A stretch of 64,000 nucleotides of DNA from Burkholderiales bacterium (GTDB lineage: Bacteria; Pseudomonadota; Gammaproteobacteria; Burkholderiales; Burkholderiaceae_C), in contig JACPOI010000050.1 in assembly GCA_016185015.1 (NCBI GenBank), forward strand, positions 16,123 through 80,122, written 5' to 3'. Of this stretch, positions 47,925-58,144 are shown in pieces; positions within the stretch are counted from its first letter, which is position 1, and each line of letters begins with the position of its first letter. A program made the position numbers and the translations under genes. A model generated the notes under the pieces. It was not told where the DNA came from. It did no database searches and was given only the letters and a program-made list of their open reading frames with translations.

Positions 47925-48700
47925 CTTTGGCGGGTTGTTCCCACCCGGGTCAGCCAGTGCTGCAGTCCTGGTTGTTGCGCCTGCTGGCGCTGGCGCTGGG
48001 CCTGCTCATGACCGGCTGCGCTACCGGTCCGCAGGCCAATCCCGCTGACCCGATGGAGCCCTGGAATCGGGGGGTCTACAAGTTCAACGACGCGCTCGAC
48101 CGCGCCGTGCTCAAGCCGGTGGCCACGGTGTACCAGGAGTCCACGCCTGAACTGCTGCGCAGGGGCATCGGCAACTTCTTCGCCAACCTCGAAGACGCCT
48201 GGACCACGGTCAACAGCGTGTTGCAGCTCAAGGGGCAGGCTGCCGGCGAGAGTTTCACCCGCTTCTGGGTGAATTCCTTCTTCGGGCTGGCAGGCGTGCT
48301 GGACGTCGCCAGCGAGATGCAGATCCCGCGCCACAACGAGGATTTCGGCCAGACCCTGGGTTATTGGGGGGTGGGGGCGGGGCCCTATGTCATGCTGCCC
48401 TTGCTGGGGCCCTCCACGGTGCGCGATACCGCAGCCCTGCCCGCGGATTGGCGTGGGGACCTCGTGACCCATATCGAGGATGTGCCCACGCGCAACACGC
48501 TGATCGGTGTGCGCGTGGTTCACAAGCGGGGTCGCCTGCTCAAGCAGGAAGACCTGCTTGAAGGCGCTGCCCTGGACAAATATACTTTCCTGCGCGATGC
48601 CTACCTGCAGCACCGGCGCAATCTCGTTTATGACGGAAACCCGCCCGAAGAACCGATGATCGAAGATGTCGAGACGGACGGGGATGAAGCTGCCAAGTGA
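47921..48700 (+). CDS. mlaA: Outer-membrane phospholipid-retrieval lipoprotein MlaA (VacJ)
   Basis: The 259-residue product contains the VacJ/MlaA sequence 'DPMEPWNRGVYKFNDALDRAVLKP' and 'FFANLEDAWTTVNSVLQ'. MlaA removes misplaced phospholipids from the outer leaflet and hands them to MlaC. The lipobox LMTGC gives Cys33 from the ATG start. A GTG at 47957 would give a shorter, cleaner signal peptide (MLQSWLLRLL...). An earlier LAGC at residues 3-6 is not a lipobox, as no hydrophobic stretch precedes it. It overlaps mlaD by 4 bp. Confidence 0.92.
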   Translation: MTLAGCSHPGQPVLQSWLLRLLALALGLLMTGCATGPQANPADPMEPWNRGVYKFNDALDRAVLKPVATVYQESTPELLRRGIGNFFANLEDAWTTVNSVLQLKGQAAGESFTRFWVNSFFGLAGVLDVASEMQIPRHNEDFGQTLGYWGVGAGPYVMLPLLGPSTVRDTAALPADWRGDLVTHIEDVPTRNTLIGVRVVHKRGRLLKQEDLLEGAALDKYTFLRDAYLQHRRNLVYDGNPPEEPMIEDVETDGDEAAK

Positions 48701-48791
48701 AGTCTGCCCTGTCGGCCGGGATGAGTCGGCGGACGTTACAGTGAGGTCGGCATCCAGCCGGCGCATTGCCTGAGTTCTGGAGTGTTACACC

Positions 48792-49442
48792 ATGCAACGA
48801 CGTTTTTTCCATCGCCTGCTGGCCGCCTGTGCCGCCATGGCCACCCTTCTGGCACCGGCCTGGACGCCTGCCTGGGCGGCCGACGAAGGCGCTGATGTCG
48901 TGATCCTCAAGCTGTCGAACGAGGTGCTCGACAGCATCAAGGCGGATGCAGCCATCAAGGCCGGCGATATCAATCGCCTGATCGTCCTGGTCGACACCAA
49001 GATCATGCCGAATGTGAATTTCCAGCGCATGACGGCGGCCTCGGTCGGCCCTGGCTGGCGCCAGGCCAGCCCGGAACAGAAGAAGCGCCTGCAGGAGGAA
49101 TACAAGATCCTGCTGGTGCGTACCTACGCCGGTGCGCTCTCCCAGGTCAACGACATGACGGTCTCTCTCAAGCCCATGCGTGCGGCGCCAGAGGACAAGG
49201 AAGTCGTGGTCCGCACGGAAGTCAAGGGCAAGGGCAATCCTGAACCCGTGCAACTGGACTATCGCCTGGAGAAAACCCCGGGCGAAGGCCGGGGCTGGAA
49301 GATCTACAACCTCAATGTCATGGGTGTCTGGCTGGTGGAAACTTATCGCAGCCAGTTCGCCCAGGAGGTTCATGCCAATGGCATCGACGGCCTGATTGCC
49401 TCGCTGGTCGAGCGCAACAAGGCCAATGCCAAGAAGGCCTGA
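48792..49442 (+). CDS. mlaC: Periplasmic phospholipid-binding protein MlaC
   Basis: The 216-residue protein has a Sec signal peptide (MQRRFFHRLL..., cleavage near AWA, residue 29). The Tol-Tol-Ttg2 domain follows, with 'MPNVNFQRMTAASVGPGWRQAS' and 'YRLEKTPGEGRGWKIYNLNVMGVWLVE'. It shuttles phospholipids between MlaA and MlaFEDB. A GGAG site lies 9 nt before the ATG. The 91-bp gap after mlaA is the largest in the operon and has a TACAGT that could be a weak internal -10. Confidence 0.94.
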   Translation: MQRRFFHRLLAACAAMATLLAPAWTPAWAADEGADVVILKLSNEVLDSIKADAAIKAGDINRLIVLVDTKIMPNVNFQRMTAASVGPGWRQASPEQKKRLQEEYKILLVRTYAGALSQVNDMTVSLKPMRAAPEDKEVVVRTEVKGKGNPEPVQLDYRLEKTPGEGRGWKIYNLNVMGVWLVETYRSQFAQEVHANGIDGLIASLVERNKANAKKA

Positions 49443-49444
49443 TC

Positions 49445-49717
49445 ATGCTGGTCCTGCCTCCTGAACTGACCCACAAGCAGGCCACGGCCTGCCTGCGCAT
49501 GCTGGTGCAGGGCCTGCCCTCGCAGACGGGGGCCGCGGTGGTGGTGGACGCGGCGTCGCTCCAACGCTTTGATTCTTCCGCCTTGTCAGTGCTGCTGGAA
49601 TTCCGCCGTGCCAGCCTCAAGCGTGGCAAGGGCTTCGAAATCCGCAACCTTTCCTCCCGCCTGGTCGATCTGGCCCGCCTCTATGGGGTGTCTGAACTGC
49701 TGCTGCCGACCGCCTAA
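49445..49717 (+). CDS. mlaB: STAS-domain protein MlaB
   Basis: The 90-residue protein is a single STAS domain. The conserved loop is 'VDAASLQRFDSSALSVLLEFRR', and 'LVDLARLYGVSELL' closes it. MlaB binds MlaF and stabilises the ABC complex. It begins 2 bp after mlaC and completes a full mlaFEDACB set, with mlaA embedded in the operon as in related betaproteobacteria. Confidence 0.9.
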   Translation: MLVLPPELTHKQATACLRMLVQGLPSQTGAAVVVDAASLQRFDSSALSVLLEFRRASLKRGKGFEIRNLSSRLVDLARLYGVSELLLPTA

Positions 49718-49740
49718 GCGTGGGGGCTCTTGCGAGCGCC

Positions 49741-49746
49741 TAAAAT
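49741..49746 (+). promoter_or_regulatory. -10-like hexamer before ABC exporter genes
   Basis: TAAAAT is followed by 11 nt and the ATG at 49758. No ribosome site is visible. No clear -35 was found. Confidence 0.35.
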
Positions 49747-49757
49747 AGCGGGTTCCC

Positions 49758-50675
49758 ATGCCCGCTATCTCCTTCCAGTCCGTCTCCCGGCTCTATCCGC
49801 TCGCCCGCGGTCCCAAGGGCGCCACCTTCGCCGCTCTGGATGATGTCAGCCTGGACATCGAGGAGGGCGAGTTCTTCGGCCTGCTCGGCCCCAATGGCGC
49901 GGGCAAGACCACCCTGATCAGCATCCTCGCCGGCCTGGTGCGTGCCAGCCGGGGCAAAGTCTCCGTGCTGGGGCACGACGTGCAGGCCGACTACGCCCAG
50001 GCACGCAAGCTGCTCGGCGTGGTGCCCCAGGAACTGGTGTTCGACCCCTTCTTCAATGTGCGCGAGACGCTGCGCATCCAGTCTGGCTATTTCGGCGTCA
50101 AGAACAATGACGCCTGGATCGACGAGCTGCTGGAAAGCCTGGGCCTGGCCGACAAGGCCCACGCCAATATGCGCCAGCTCTCGGGTGGCATGAAACGGCG
50201 TGTGCTGGTGGCGCAGGCCCTGGTGCACAAGCCGCCAGTCATTGTGCTGGACGAGCCCACCGCCGGTGTGGACGTGGAGTTGCGCCAGACGCTGTGGCAG
50301 TTTGTCGCACGACTCAACCGCGAAGGGCACACGGTGCTGCTGACCACCCATTACCTCGAAGAGGCCGAGGCCTTGTGCGGTCGCCTCGCCATGCTCAAGG
50401 CGGGCCGCGTGGTGGCGTTGGAACGCACCAGCGAACTGCTCAAGACCGCGTCCAGCCATGTGCTGCGCATGAAAATCGAGGGCCAGTTGCCGGCCAACCT
50501 CGCCAAGCAGGCGCGGGTGACCGGACGCATCGTGCAGTTTCCCGCGCATGACGCGCGCGAGATCGAGACCTACCTGGCCGCCGTGCGCGAGGCCGGGGTG
50601 ATCGTGGACGATGTCGAGATCACCAAGGCCGATCTGGAAGACGTCTTCCTCCAGGTGATGGGAGATCAGAAATGA
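49758..50675 (+). CDS. ABC-2 type exporter ATPase (YadG-like)
   Basis: The 305-residue ATPase has Walker A GPNGAGKTT (residues 44-52), signature LSGGMKRRVLVAQ and Walker B VIVLDEPTAG. It resembles E. coli YadG and related multidrug or lipid/polysaccharide ABC-2 exporters. A C-terminal ~70-residue extension follows the nucleotide domain. It overlaps the permease gene by 4 bp (ATGA). Substrate unknown; its place between mla and ibaG/murA suggests an envelope substrate. Confidence 0.88.
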   Translation: MPAISFQSVSRLYPLARGPKGATFAALDDVSLDIEEGEFFGLLGPNGAGKTTLISILAGLVRASRGKVSVLGHDVQADYAQARKLLGVVPQELVFDPFFNVRETLRIQSGYFGVKNNDAWIDELLESLGLADKAHANMRQLSGGMKRRVLVAQALVHKPPVIVLDEPTAGVDVELRQTLWQFVARLNREGHTVLLTTHYLEEAEALCGRLAMLKAGRVVALERTSELLKTASSHVLRMKIEGQLPANLAKQARVTGRIVQFPAHDAREIETYLAAVREAGVIVDDVEITKADLEDVFLQVMGDQK

Positions 50676-51427
50676 GCGGCTGGCAGACCCTGCTGTACAA
50701 GGAAGTGCTGCGCTTCTGGAAGGTCAGCTTCCAGACCATCGCGGCGCCGGTGCTCACCGCCGTGCTCTACCTGCTGATCTTCGGCCATGTGCTGGAAGAC
50801 CACGTCAAGGTCTACGACCGCATCGGCTACACCGCCTTCCTCATTCCCGGCCTGGTGATGATGAGCGTGCTGCAGAACGCCTTTGCCAACAGCTCGTCTT
50901 CGCTGATCCAGAGCAAGATCATGGGCAACCTGGTCTTCCTGCTGCTCACCCCCCTCTCGCACTGGGCCTGGTACCTGGCCTACGTCGGCTCTTCGGTGCT
51001 GCGTGGCCTGGTGGTGGGCACGGGCGTGTTCCTGGTGACCTTCTGGTTCACCGACCTCACGATCCAGGCGCCGCTGTGGATCCTGGTCTTTGCGGTGCTG
51101 GGGGCGGCCCTGCTGGGCTCGCTGGGCCTGATCGCCGGCCTGTGGGCCGAGAAGTTCGACCAGCTGGCGGCCTTCCAGAATTTCGTCATCATGCCCATGA
51201 CCTTCCTCAGCGGTGTGTTCTATTCCATCCATTCCCTGCCGGTGTTCTGGCAGGGCGTGAGCCACCTCAACCCCTTCTTTTACATGATCGATGGTTTTCG
51301 CCACGGCTTCTTTGGCGTGAGCGATGTCTCGCCCTGGTTGAGCCTGGCCATCGTGGGTATCGCGCTGCTGGGGGTTGGAAGCCTGGCCGTCCATCTGCTG
51401 CGCACCGGCTACAAGATACGCGGATAA
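50672..51427 (+). CDS. ABC-2 type exporter permease (YadH-like)
   Basis: The 251-residue ABC-2 permease has six membrane segments and the family motif 'IMPMTFLSGVFYSIHSLPVFWQGVSHLNPFFYMIDGFR'. It pairs with the ATPase encoded just upstream, with an ATGA overlap. ibaG begins 5 bp after its stop, so the genes form one transcription unit. Confidence 0.88.
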   Translation: MSGWQTLLYKEVLRFWKVSFQTIAAPVLTAVLYLLIFGHVLEDHVKVYDRIGYTAFLIPGLVMMSVLQNAFANSSSSLIQSKIMGNLVFLLLTPLSHWAWYLAYVGSSVLRGLVVGTGVFLVTFWFTDLTIQAPLWILVFAVLGAALLGSLGLIAGLWAEKFDQLAAFQNFVIMPMTFLSGVFYSIHSLPVFWQGVSHLNPFFYMIDGFRHGFFGVSDVSPWLSLAIVGIALLGVGSLAVHLLRTGYKIRG

Positions 51428-51432
51428 AGAAC

Positions 51433-51675
51433 ATGACTGCAGACGAACTCCAGACCCTCATCGCCGCCGGACTGAAGTGCGAGCACATCGAGCTTACGGG
51501 CGATGGGCGCCATTGGTACGCCACCATCGTCTCGCCCGAGTTCGAGGGCAAGCGCCCCATCCTGCGCCACCAGCGCGTCTATGCCACCCTGGGCCAGAAG
51601 ATGCACACCGACGAGGTGCACGCCCTGTCCATGAAAACCTATACGCCGGCCGAATGGGCTGCGCAAGCGAAGTGA
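51433..51675 (+). CDS. ibaG: BolA-family protein IbaG
   Basis: The 80-residue product has the BolA/IbaG fold. It shows 'GDGRHWYATIVSPEFEGKRPILRHQRVYATLG' and 'DEVHALSMKTYTPAEW', including the conserved cysteine (LKCEHIEL) and histidine that bind [2Fe-2S] with a monothiol glutaredoxin. In proteobacteria ibaG usually lies directly before murA, as here (6 bp). Confidence 0.93.
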   Translation: MTADELQTLIAAGLKCEHIELTGDGRHWYATIVSPEFEGKRPILRHQRVYATLGQKMHTDEVHALSMKTYTPAEWAAQAK

Positions 51676-51681
51676 ACGACC

Positions 51682-52947
51682 ATGGATAAATTGCTGATAC
51701 GCGGCGGGCGCGAGCTGCGCGGTGAGGTGTCGATTTCCGGCGCCAAGAATGCGGCCCTGCCCGAGCTTTGTGCAGCCCTCCTGACGGCACAGCCGGTGAC
51801 GCTGCTCAACGTGCCGCGCCTGCAGGACGTGTCCACCATGCTCAAGCTGATCCGCAACATGGGCGTGCAGGTCCAGCAGAACGACGACGGCACCGTGCGC
51901 ATCGATGCGTCCACCTTGAGCAGTCCTGAAGCGCCCTACGAACTGGTCAAGACCATGCGTGCCTCGGTGCTGGCCCTGGGCCCGCTGCTGGCCCGTTTTG
52001 GCGAAGCCACGGTCTCGCTGCCCGGCGGCTGCGCCATTGGCTCGCGCCCCGTGGACCAGCACATCAAGGGCCTGACGGCCATGGGGGCCGAGATCACGGT
52101 CGAGCATGGCTACATCCTGGCCAAGCTGCCCAAAGGTGCGACGCGTCTCAAGGGCGCGCGCATCACGACCGACATGGTCACGGTCACGGGCACCGAGAAC
52201 CTGCTGATGGCCGCGACCCTGGCCGAAGGCGAGACCATCCTGGAAAACGCCGCGCAGGAGCCGGAGATTCCGGATCTGGCCGAAATGCTCATCAAGATGG
52301 GCGCGAAGATCGAGGGACACGGCAGCAGCCGCATCCGCATCGAGGGCGTGAAGGCCCTGCACGGTGGTGAGCACCGGGTGGTGGCCGATCGCATCGAGGC
52401 GGGCACCTTCCTGTGCGCCGTGGCGGCCACGGGGGGCGATGTGGTGCTCAAGCACGGCCGTGCCGACCATCTGGACGCTGTGATCGAGAAACTGGTGGCC
52501 GCCGGTGCCACCGTGACGGCCCTGCCCGATGGCATCCGCGTGCAGTCGCAGGGCCGCCTGCAGGCGCAGAGTTTCCGCACCACCGAATACCCCGGTTTCC
52601 CTACCGACATGCAGGCCCAGTTCATGGCACTCAACTGCGTGGCCCAGGGCACGGCCAAGGTGACCGAGACCATCTTCGAAAACCGTTTCATGCACGTCAA
52701 CGAGATGGTGCGCCTGGGAGCGAAGATCCAGATCGACGGCAAGGTGGCGGTGATCGAGGGTGTGGAACAGCTCTCGGGCGCCACCATCATGGCCACCGAC
52801 CTGCGGGCCTCGGCCAGCCTGGTGATTGCCGGCCTGGTGGCCGAAGGCGAGACCGTGGTCGACCGCATCTATCACCTGGATCGGGGTTACGACCGCATGG
52901 AAGCCAAGCTGGCGGCCATCGGCGCGGATATCGAACGCCTCAAGTGA
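51682..52947 (+). CDS. murA: UDP-N-acetylglucosamine 1-carboxyvinyltransferase
   Basis: The 421-residue enzyme catalyses the first committed step of peptidoglycan synthesis. The PEP-binding, fosfomycin-target cysteine is Cys117 in [11 protein letters not shown]. The opening '[25 protein letters not shown]' is diagnostic. It lies 6 bp after ibaG and 12 bp before hisG, linking the mla/murA group to the his operon. Confidence 0.97.
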   Translation: MDKLLIRGGRELRGEVSISGAKNAALPELCAALLTAQPVTLLNVPRLQDVSTMLKLIRNMGVQVQQNDDGTVRIDASTLSSPEAPYELVKTMRASVLALGPLLARFGEATVSLPGGCAIGSRPVDQHIKGLTAMGAEITVEHGYILAKLPKGATRLKGARITTDMVTVTGTENLLMAATLAEGETILENAAQEPEIPDLAEMLIKMGAKIEGHGSSRIRIEGVKALHGGEHRVVADRIEAGTFLCAVAATGGDVVLKHGRADHLDAVIEKLVAAGATVTALPDGIRVQSQGRLQAQSFRTTEYPGFPTDMQAQFMALNCVAQGTAKVTETIFENRFMHVNEMVRLGAKIQIDGKVAVIEGVEQLSGATIMATDLRASASLVIAGLVAEGETVVDRIYHLDRGYDRMEAKLAAIGADIERLK

Positions 52948-52953
52948 GAAAAT
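52948..52953 (+). promoter_or_regulatory. -10-like hexamer 6 nt before hisG
   Basis: GAAAAT is followed by 6 nt and the hisG ATG; no ribosome site is evident. It lies across the murA stop region. Significance uncertain. Confidence 0.25.
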
Positions 52954-52959
52954 GAACCC

Positions 52960-53601
52960 ATGATCACGCTCGCCCTCTCTAAAGGCCGCATCTTCGACGA
53001 GACCCTGCCGCTGCTCAAGGCGGCCGGCATCGAGGTGCTGGACGATCCCGAGAAAACCCGCAAGCTCATCCTGGCCACCAACCAGCCCGAGGTGCGGGTG
53101 GTGCTGGTGCGCGCCACCGACGTGCCCACCTATGTGCAGTACGGCGGCGCGGACCTGGGCATCACCGGCCTGGACACCCTGATCGAGCATGGCAGCGATG
53201 GCCTGTACCAGCCGCTGGACCTGCAGATTGCCAAGTGCCGTGTGAGCGTTGCTGTGCGCGAAGGCTATGACTACGCCGCCGCCGTGCGCCAGGGTGCGCG
53301 CCTGCGCGTGGCCACCAAGTACGTGGCCATCGCACGCGAGTTCTTTGCCGCCAAGGGCGTGCACGTGGACCTGATCAAGCTCTACGGCAGCATGGAGCTG
53401 GCGCCGCTGACCGGTCTGGCCGACGCCATCGTCGACCTGGTCTCCACCGGTAACACGCTCAAGGCCAACCACCTGGTCGAGGTGGAGCGCATCATGGACA
53501 TCAGCTCGCGTCTGGTGATCAACCAGGCGGCGCTCAAGCTCAAGCGCGAACCCATCCGCAAAATCATCGACGCCTTCGGCCAGGCGCTGGGGCAGCCATG
53601 A
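52960..53601 (+). CDS. hisG: ATP phosphoribosyltransferase, short form
   Basis: The 213-residue product is the short HisG. It has the catalytic '[18 protein letters not shown]' start and the PRPP-binding '[18 protein letters not shown]', but no C-terminal ACT-like regulatory domain. Short HisG needs HisZ for activity and histidine feedback (established); no hisZ is in this window. It catalyses the first step of histidine synthesis. It overlaps hisD by 4 bp (ATGA). Confidence 0.96.
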   Translation: MITLALSKGRIFDETLPLLKAAGIEVLDDPEKTRKLILATNQPEVRVVLVRATDVPTYVQYGGADLGITGLDTLIEHGSDGLYQPLDLQIAKCRVSVAVREGYDYAAAVRQGARLRVATKYVAIAREFFAAKGVHVDLIKLYGSMELAPLTGLADAIVDLVSTGNTLKANHLVEVERIMDISSRLVINQAALKLKREPIRKIIDAFGQALGQP

Positions 53602-54926
53602 GCTTGCAGGCCCGCCCCCTGCGCCTGTCCACCGCGCAAGCCGATTTCGAAGCCCGCTTCAAGGAGCGCCAGCACTGGTCGGGCGAAACCGACGCGGCGA
53701 TCGAGCAACGCGTGGCCGAGATCCTGGCCGACGTGCGTCAGCGCGGTGACGCTGCCGTGCTCGAGTACACCGCGCGTTTCGACGGTTTGCAGGCAGGTTC
53801 GCTTAAGGAGCTGGAACTGAGCCAGGCTGAACTCAAGTCGGCCTTTAACGCTCTGCCGACTGCCCAGCGCGATGCGCTACAGGCTGCAGCCCAGCGCGTG
53901 CGCAGCTACCACGAGGCGCAAAAGCGTGCCAGCGGCGAGAGCTGGAGCTATCGCGACGCCGACGGCACCCTGCTGGGCCAGAAAGTCACCCCGCTGGATC
54001 GCGTGGGCATCTACGTGCCGGGCGGCAAGGCCGCTTATCCGTCCTCCGTGCTGATGAACGCCATCCCCGCCCATGTGGCCGGGGTAGGCGAGATCATCAT
54101 GGTCGTGCCCACACCGCGCGGCGAAAAGAACCCGCTGGTGCTGGCTGCGGCCTACGTGGCCGGCGTCACGCGCGCCTTCACCATTGGTGGCGCCCAGGCT
54201 GTGGCGGCCCTGGCCTACGGCACCGCCACCGTGCCCGGCGTGGACAAGATCACCGGCCCGGGCAATGCTTATGTGGCCAGTGCCAAGCGCCGTGTTTTCG
54301 GCCAGGTCGGCATCGACATGATCGCCGGCCCCAGCGAGATCCTGGTGCTGGCCGATGGCAGCACGCCGGCCGACTGGGTGGCCATGGACCTGTTCAGCCA
54401 GGCCGAACACGACGAACTGGCGCAGAGCATCCTGCTGTGCCCGGATGCGGCTTATATCGACGCGGTGCAACGCGAGATTGACCGCCTGCTGCCCCAGATG
54501 CCGCGCGCCGAGATCATCGCCAAGTCCCTCAATGGCCGCGGTGCCCTGATCCAGACGCGCAGCATGGAAGAGGCCTGCGCCATCAGCAACCGCATCGCGC
54601 CTGAGCACCTGGAGGTGTCCAGCAGCGAGCCGCATCGCTGGGAGCCGCTGCTCAAACACGCCGGTGCGATTTTCCTCGGGGCCTACACCAGCGAATCGCT
54701 GGGTGACTACTGCGCCGGCCCCAACCACGTGCTGCCCACCAGTGGTACCGCGCGTTTCTCCTCGCCGCTGGGGGTCTACGACTTTCAGAAACGCAGCAGT
54801 CTGATCGAGGTCAGCGAAGCCGGTGCCCAGACCCTGGGGCAGATCGCCTCGGTGTTGGCGCACGGTGAAGGCCTGCAGGCCCATGCGCGCGCGGCCGAGA
54901 TGCGCCTGAAAGACAGCAAGACATGA
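53598..54926 (+). CDS. hisD: Histidinol dehydrogenase
   Basis: The 442-residue NAD- and zinc-dependent enzyme performs the last two oxidation steps to histidine. Family motifs are '[23 protein letters not shown]', '[15 protein letters not shown]', '[10 protein letters not shown]' and the catalytic '[11 protein letters not shown]'. It is coupled to hisG and hisC by ATGA overlaps on both sides. Confidence 0.97.
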   Translation: MSLQARPLRLSTAQADFEARFKERQHWSGETDAAIEQRVAEILADVRQRGDAAVLEYTARFDGLQAGSLKELELSQAELKSAFNALPTAQRDALQAAAQRVRSYHEAQKRASGESWSYRDADGTLLGQKVTPLDRVGIYVPGGKAAYPSSVLMNAIPAHVAGVGEIIMVVPTPRGEKNPLVLAAAYVAGVTRAFTIGGAQAVAALAYGTATVPGVDKITGPGNAYVASAKRRVFGQVGIDMIAGPSEILVLADGSTPADWVAMDLFSQAEHDELAQSILLCPDAAYIDAVQREIDRLLPQMPRAEIIAKSLNGRGALIQTRSMEEACAISNRIAPEHLEVSSSEPHRWEPLLKHAGAIFLGAYTSESLGDYCAGPNHVLPTSGTARFSSPLGVYDFQKRSSLIEVSEAGAQTLGQIASVLAHGEGLQAHARAAEMRLKDSKT

Positions 54927-56020
54927 CAGCCCTCGATCCCAAGCTGCAGCGCCTGATTCGCCAGGATATCCAGGGCATGCATGCCTACGCCGTGCAGGAG
55001 TCTGCCGGCATGGTCAAGCTCGACGCCATGGAGAACCCCTACAGCCTGCCGCCCGCCTTGCAGGCCGAGCTGGGCCAGCGTCTTGGGCAGCTGGCCTTGA
55101 ACCGCTACCCGGATGGCCGTGTGGACGATCTGCGAGCCGCGCTGGCCCGCTACGCTGGCATGCCTGAGGGCTACGCCCTGATGCTGGGCAATGGCTCGGA
55201 CGAGCTGATTTCCCTGCTGGCCATGGCTTGCGACGTGCCGGGGGCTTCCATCCTGGCGCCGGTACCCGGTTTCGTGATGTACGCCATGAGCGCGCAGCTG
55301 CAAGGCCTGGCCTTCCATGGCGTGCCGCTGACGCCAGAGTTCGAGCTGGACGTGGTCGCCATGCTGGGGGCCATTGCCAAGCACAAGCCCAGCATCACCT
55401 ACATCGCCTATCCGAACAACCCGACGGCCAACCTGTGGAACGATGCGGCGATCGAGAAGATCATTGCCGCGGTGGGCGAGCAGGGCGGCCTGGTGGTGAT
55501 GGACGAGGCCTATCAGCCCTTTGCCGCGCGCAGCTGGATCGAGCGCATCCGTGCCAAGCCGGCCGCCAACAGCCACGTGCTGCTGATGCGTACGCTCTCC
55601 AAGTTCGGCCTGGCCGGCGTGCGGCTGGGTTACATGATGGGCCCGGCGGCATTGATTGCCGAGGTCGACAAGGTGCGCCCGCCCTACAACGTCAGTGTGC
55701 TGAACTACGAATGCGCCCTGTTTGCGCTTGAGCACGCCGAGGTGTTCGCGGCCCAGGCGCAGGAGATCAAGGTCCAGCGTGCTATGATTTTGGAAGCGTT
55801 GAAAGCCCTGCCCGGGGTGCGGGCCTGGAACAGCGACGCCAACATGATCCTGCTGCGGGTGCCCGATGCGGCCAAGACCTTCGAGGGCATGAAGGCGCGC
55901 AAGGTCCTGGTGAAGAATGTGACGAAGTTGCACCCCCTGCTGGCCAACTGCCTGCGCCTGACGGTGGGCACGCCGCAGGAAAACCAGCTGATGCTGGCTG
56001 CCTTGAAAGAATCCTTATGA
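54923..56020 (+). CDS. hisC: Histidinol-phosphate aminotransferase
   Basis: The 365-residue PLP enzyme converts imidazole-acetol phosphate to histidinol phosphate. The PLP lysine is Lys227 in LSKFGLAG. The '[10 protein letters not shown]' and '[10 protein letters not shown]' motifs fit fold-type I aminotransferases. It overlaps hisD by 4 bp. A 58-bp gap precedes hisB. Confidence 0.95.
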   Translation: MTALDPKLQRLIRQDIQGMHAYAVQESAGMVKLDAMENPYSLPPALQAELGQRLGQLALNRYPDGRVDDLRAALARYAGMPEGYALMLGNGSDELISLLAMACDVPGASILAPVPGFVMYAMSAQLQGLAFHGVPLTPEFELDVVAMLGAIAKHKPSITYIAYPNNPTANLWNDAAIEKIIAAVGEQGGLVVMDEAYQPFAARSWIERIRAKPAANSHVLLMRTLSKFGLAGVRLGYMMGPAALIAEVDKVRPPYNVSVLNYECALFALEHAEVFAAQAQEIKVQRAMILEALKALPGVRAWNSDANMILLRVPDAAKTFEGMKARKVLVKNVTKLHPLLANCLRLTVGTPQENQLMLAALKESL

Positions 56021-56066
56021 GCGCCGCACGGCCGTCCGAAGTCGCTCGCACCGCAATGCGCAGCAT

Positions 56067-56071
56067 GGAGG
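56067..56071 (+). promoter_or_regulatory. Ribosome binding site of hisB
   Basis: GGAGG lies 7 nt before the ATG at 56079. It is one of the few good ribosome sites in the his operon and confirms the hisB start after the 58-bp gap. Confidence 0.6.
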
Positions 56072-56078
56072 TTGCTAA

Positions 56079-56675
56079 ATGAATACACCACGTACCGCCG
56101 AAGTGGCCCGCAACACCGCGGAGACCCAGATCACCGTCAAGGTCAACCTGGACGGAACGGGTAAGTCGAACCTGTCGACCGGCATCGGTTTCTTTGACCA
56201 CATGCTGGACCAGATCGCGCGCCACGGCCTGATCGACCTGGACATCCAGGCCAAGGGCGATCTGCACATCGATGGCCACCACACGGTGGAAGACGTGGGC
56301 ATCACCCTGGGCCAGGCCGTGGCCAAGGCCGTGGGCGACAAGAAGGGCATCCGCCGTTATGGCCACGCCTATGTGCCGCTGGACGAGGCGCTGTCGCGCG
56401 TGGTGATCGATTTTTCCGGCCGCCCCGGCCTGGAGATGCACGTGCCTTTCAAGAGCGGCATGATCGGCAGCTTCGACAGCCAGCTGGCCTACGAGTTCTT
56501 CCAGGGTTTCGTGAACCACGCCTTCGTCACGCTGCACATCGACAACCTGCGTGGTGAGAATGCCCACCACCAGGCCGAGACGGTGTTCAAGGCCTTTGCC
56601 CGCGCCCTGCGCGCTGCGCTGGAAATCGACCCGCGCTCGGTAGGCACCATTCCCTCGACCAAGGGATCGCTCTAG
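56079..56675 (+). CDS. hisB: Imidazoleglycerol-phosphate dehydratase
   Basis: The 198-residue monofunctional dehydratase has the two manganese-binding DHM/HHxxED-type motifs: '[18 protein letters not shown]' with '[11 protein letters not shown]', and '[10 protein letters not shown]' with '[10 protein letters not shown]'. It lacks the phosphatase domain of enteric HisB, so histidinol-phosphate phosphatase must be elsewhere. hisH starts 4 bp after its stop. Confidence 0.97.
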   Translation: MNTPRTAEVARNTAETQITVKVNLDGTGKSNLSTGIGFFDHMLDQIARHGLIDLDIQAKGDLHIDGHHTVEDVGITLGQAVAKAVGDKKGIRRYGHAYVPLDEALSRVVIDFSGRPGLEMHVPFKSGMIGSFDSQLAYEFFQGFVNHAFVTLHIDNLRGENAHHQAETVFKAFARALRAALEIDPRSVGTIPSTKGSL

Positions 56676-56679
56676 TCGT

Positions 56680-57354
56680 ATGACTTCCGGACTGCCGGCC
56701 AAGACCGTCGCCGTGGTGGATTACGGCATGGGCAATCTGCGCTCGGTGTCGCAGGCCGTGCAGGCCGCGGCCCAGGGCAGCGGGTGGCACGTGCTCATCA
56801 CCTCGCGCCCCGATGAGGTGCGCGCAGCCGCCCGCGTGGTGCTGCCGGGCCAAGGTGCCATGCCCGACTGCATGCGCGAATTGCAGGAGTCCGGCTTGCG
56901 TGATGCCGTGCTCGAGGCCGCCGCTGCCAAGCCCCTGTTCGGCGTCTGCGTGGGCATGCAGATGATGCTGGACCACAGCGCCGAGGGGAATACGCCGGGC
57001 CTGGGGCTGATCCACGGCGAAGTCGTCAAGTTCGACCTGGCCGGTCGCCTGCAGCCCGATGGCAGCCGCTACAAGGTGCCGCAGATGGGCTGGAACCAGG
57101 TTCGGCAGATGGACCCTGGCCAGGGGCGTCATCCGGTGTGGTCTGGCGTGCCGGACGGCAGCTACTTCTATTTCGTGCACAGTTTTTATGCCCAACCGTC
57201 GGATGCGCGCCACAGCGCGGGCGAAGCGGATTACGGCGGCCGCTTCACGGCGGCCATTGCACGCGATAATATTTTTGCGACACAATTCCACCCAGAGAAA
57301 AGTGCAGCCCACGGCTTGGCCCTTTATCGCAACTTCCTCCACTGGAATCCCTGA
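56680..57354 (+). CDS. hisH: Imidazole glycerol phosphate synthase subunit HisH
   Basis: The 224-residue glutamine amidotransferase has nucleophile Cys90 in GVCVGMQMM and the His-Glu pair in TQFHPEKS. It supplies ammonia to HisF, encoded 1.7 kb downstream. The start '[16 protein letters not shown]' is typical. hisA follows after 49 bp. Confidence 0.96.
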   Translation: MTSGLPAKTVAVVDYGMGNLRSVSQAVQAAAQGSGWHVLITSRPDEVRAAARVVLPGQGAMPDCMRELQESGLRDAVLEAAAAKPLFGVCVGMQMMLDHSAEGNTPGLGLIHGEVVKFDLAGRLQPDGSRYKVPQMGWNQVRQMDPGQGRHPVWSGVPDGSYFYFVHSFYAQPSDARHSAGEADYGGRFTAAIARDNIFATQFHPEKSAAHGLALYRNFLHWNP

Positions 57355-57403
57355 TTCCCCGCACGATTTCGCCTGACCGCGCTTCTGCTCTTGTTCTTGC
57401 ACC

Positions 57404-58144
57404 ATGCTTTTAATTCCTGCGATTGATCTGAAAGACGGCCACTGCGTGCGCCTCAAGCAGGGCGATATGGACCAGTCCACCACCTTCGGCGAAGACCCGG
57501 CGGTGATGGCGCGCAAATGGGTGAGCAAGGGCGCGCGCCGCCTGCACCTGGTGGACCTGAACGGTGCCTTTGCGGGCCAGCCGAAGAACGAACTGGCCAT
57601 CCGCAGCATCCTCAAGGAGGTCGGTAGCGAGATCGATGTGCAGCTCGGCGGCGGCATCCGCGACCTGGACACCATCGAGCGCTACCTGGATGCGGGCCTG
57701 CGCTACGTCATCATCGGCACGGCTGCCGTCAAGAACCCCGGCTTCCTGCAGGACGCCTGCACGGCCTTTGGCGGCCACATCATCGTCGGCCTGGACGCGA
57801 AGGACGGCAAGGTGGCGACCGACGGCTGGAGCAAGCTGACCCGCCATGAGGTGGTCGATCTGGGCAAGAAGTTCGAGGACTACGGTGTCGAGTCCATCAT
57901 CTACACCGACATCGGCCGCGACGGCATGCTTTCGGGCATCAACATCGACGCGACGGTCAAGCTGGCCCAGGCCCTGACCATCCCGGTGATCGCCTCCGGG
58001 GGTCTGAGCAATATGGCGGACATCGAGGCCCTGTGCGCGGTGGAGGGCGAGGGCGTGGAGGGCGTGATCTGTGGTCGCGCCATCTACACCGGCGATCTCG
58101 ACTTCGAAGCTGCCCAGATTCGCGCCGACGAGCTGAATGGCTGA
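57404..58144 (+). CDS. hisA: Phosphoribosylformimino-AICAR-phosphate isomerase
   Basis: The 246-residue TIM-barrel isomerase has the catalytic Asp near the N-terminus ([18 protein letters not shown]) and the second in '[12 protein letters not shown]'. It performs an internal redox isomerisation in histidine synthesis. Its stop is overlapped by the start of the mutarotase gene (8 bp), so the latter is translated from the same message. Confidence 0.96.
   Translation: MLLIPAIDLKDGHCVRLKQGDMDQSTTFGEDPAVMARKWVSKGARRLHLVDLNGAFAGQPKNELAIRSILKEVGSEIDVQLGGGIRDLDTIERYLDAGLRYVIIGTAAVKNPGFLQDACTAFGGHIIVGLDAKDGKVATDGWSKLTRHEVVDLGKKFEDYGVESIIYTDIGRDGMLSGINIDATVKLAQALTIPVIASGGLSNMADIEALCAVEGEGVEGVICGRAIYTGDLDFEAAQIRADELNG

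Noticed and set aside
47921..47938. Early LAGC at MlaA residues 3-6 as lipobox
   Set aside because: No hydrophobic signal stretch precedes it; LMTGC with Cys33 is the proper lipobox.
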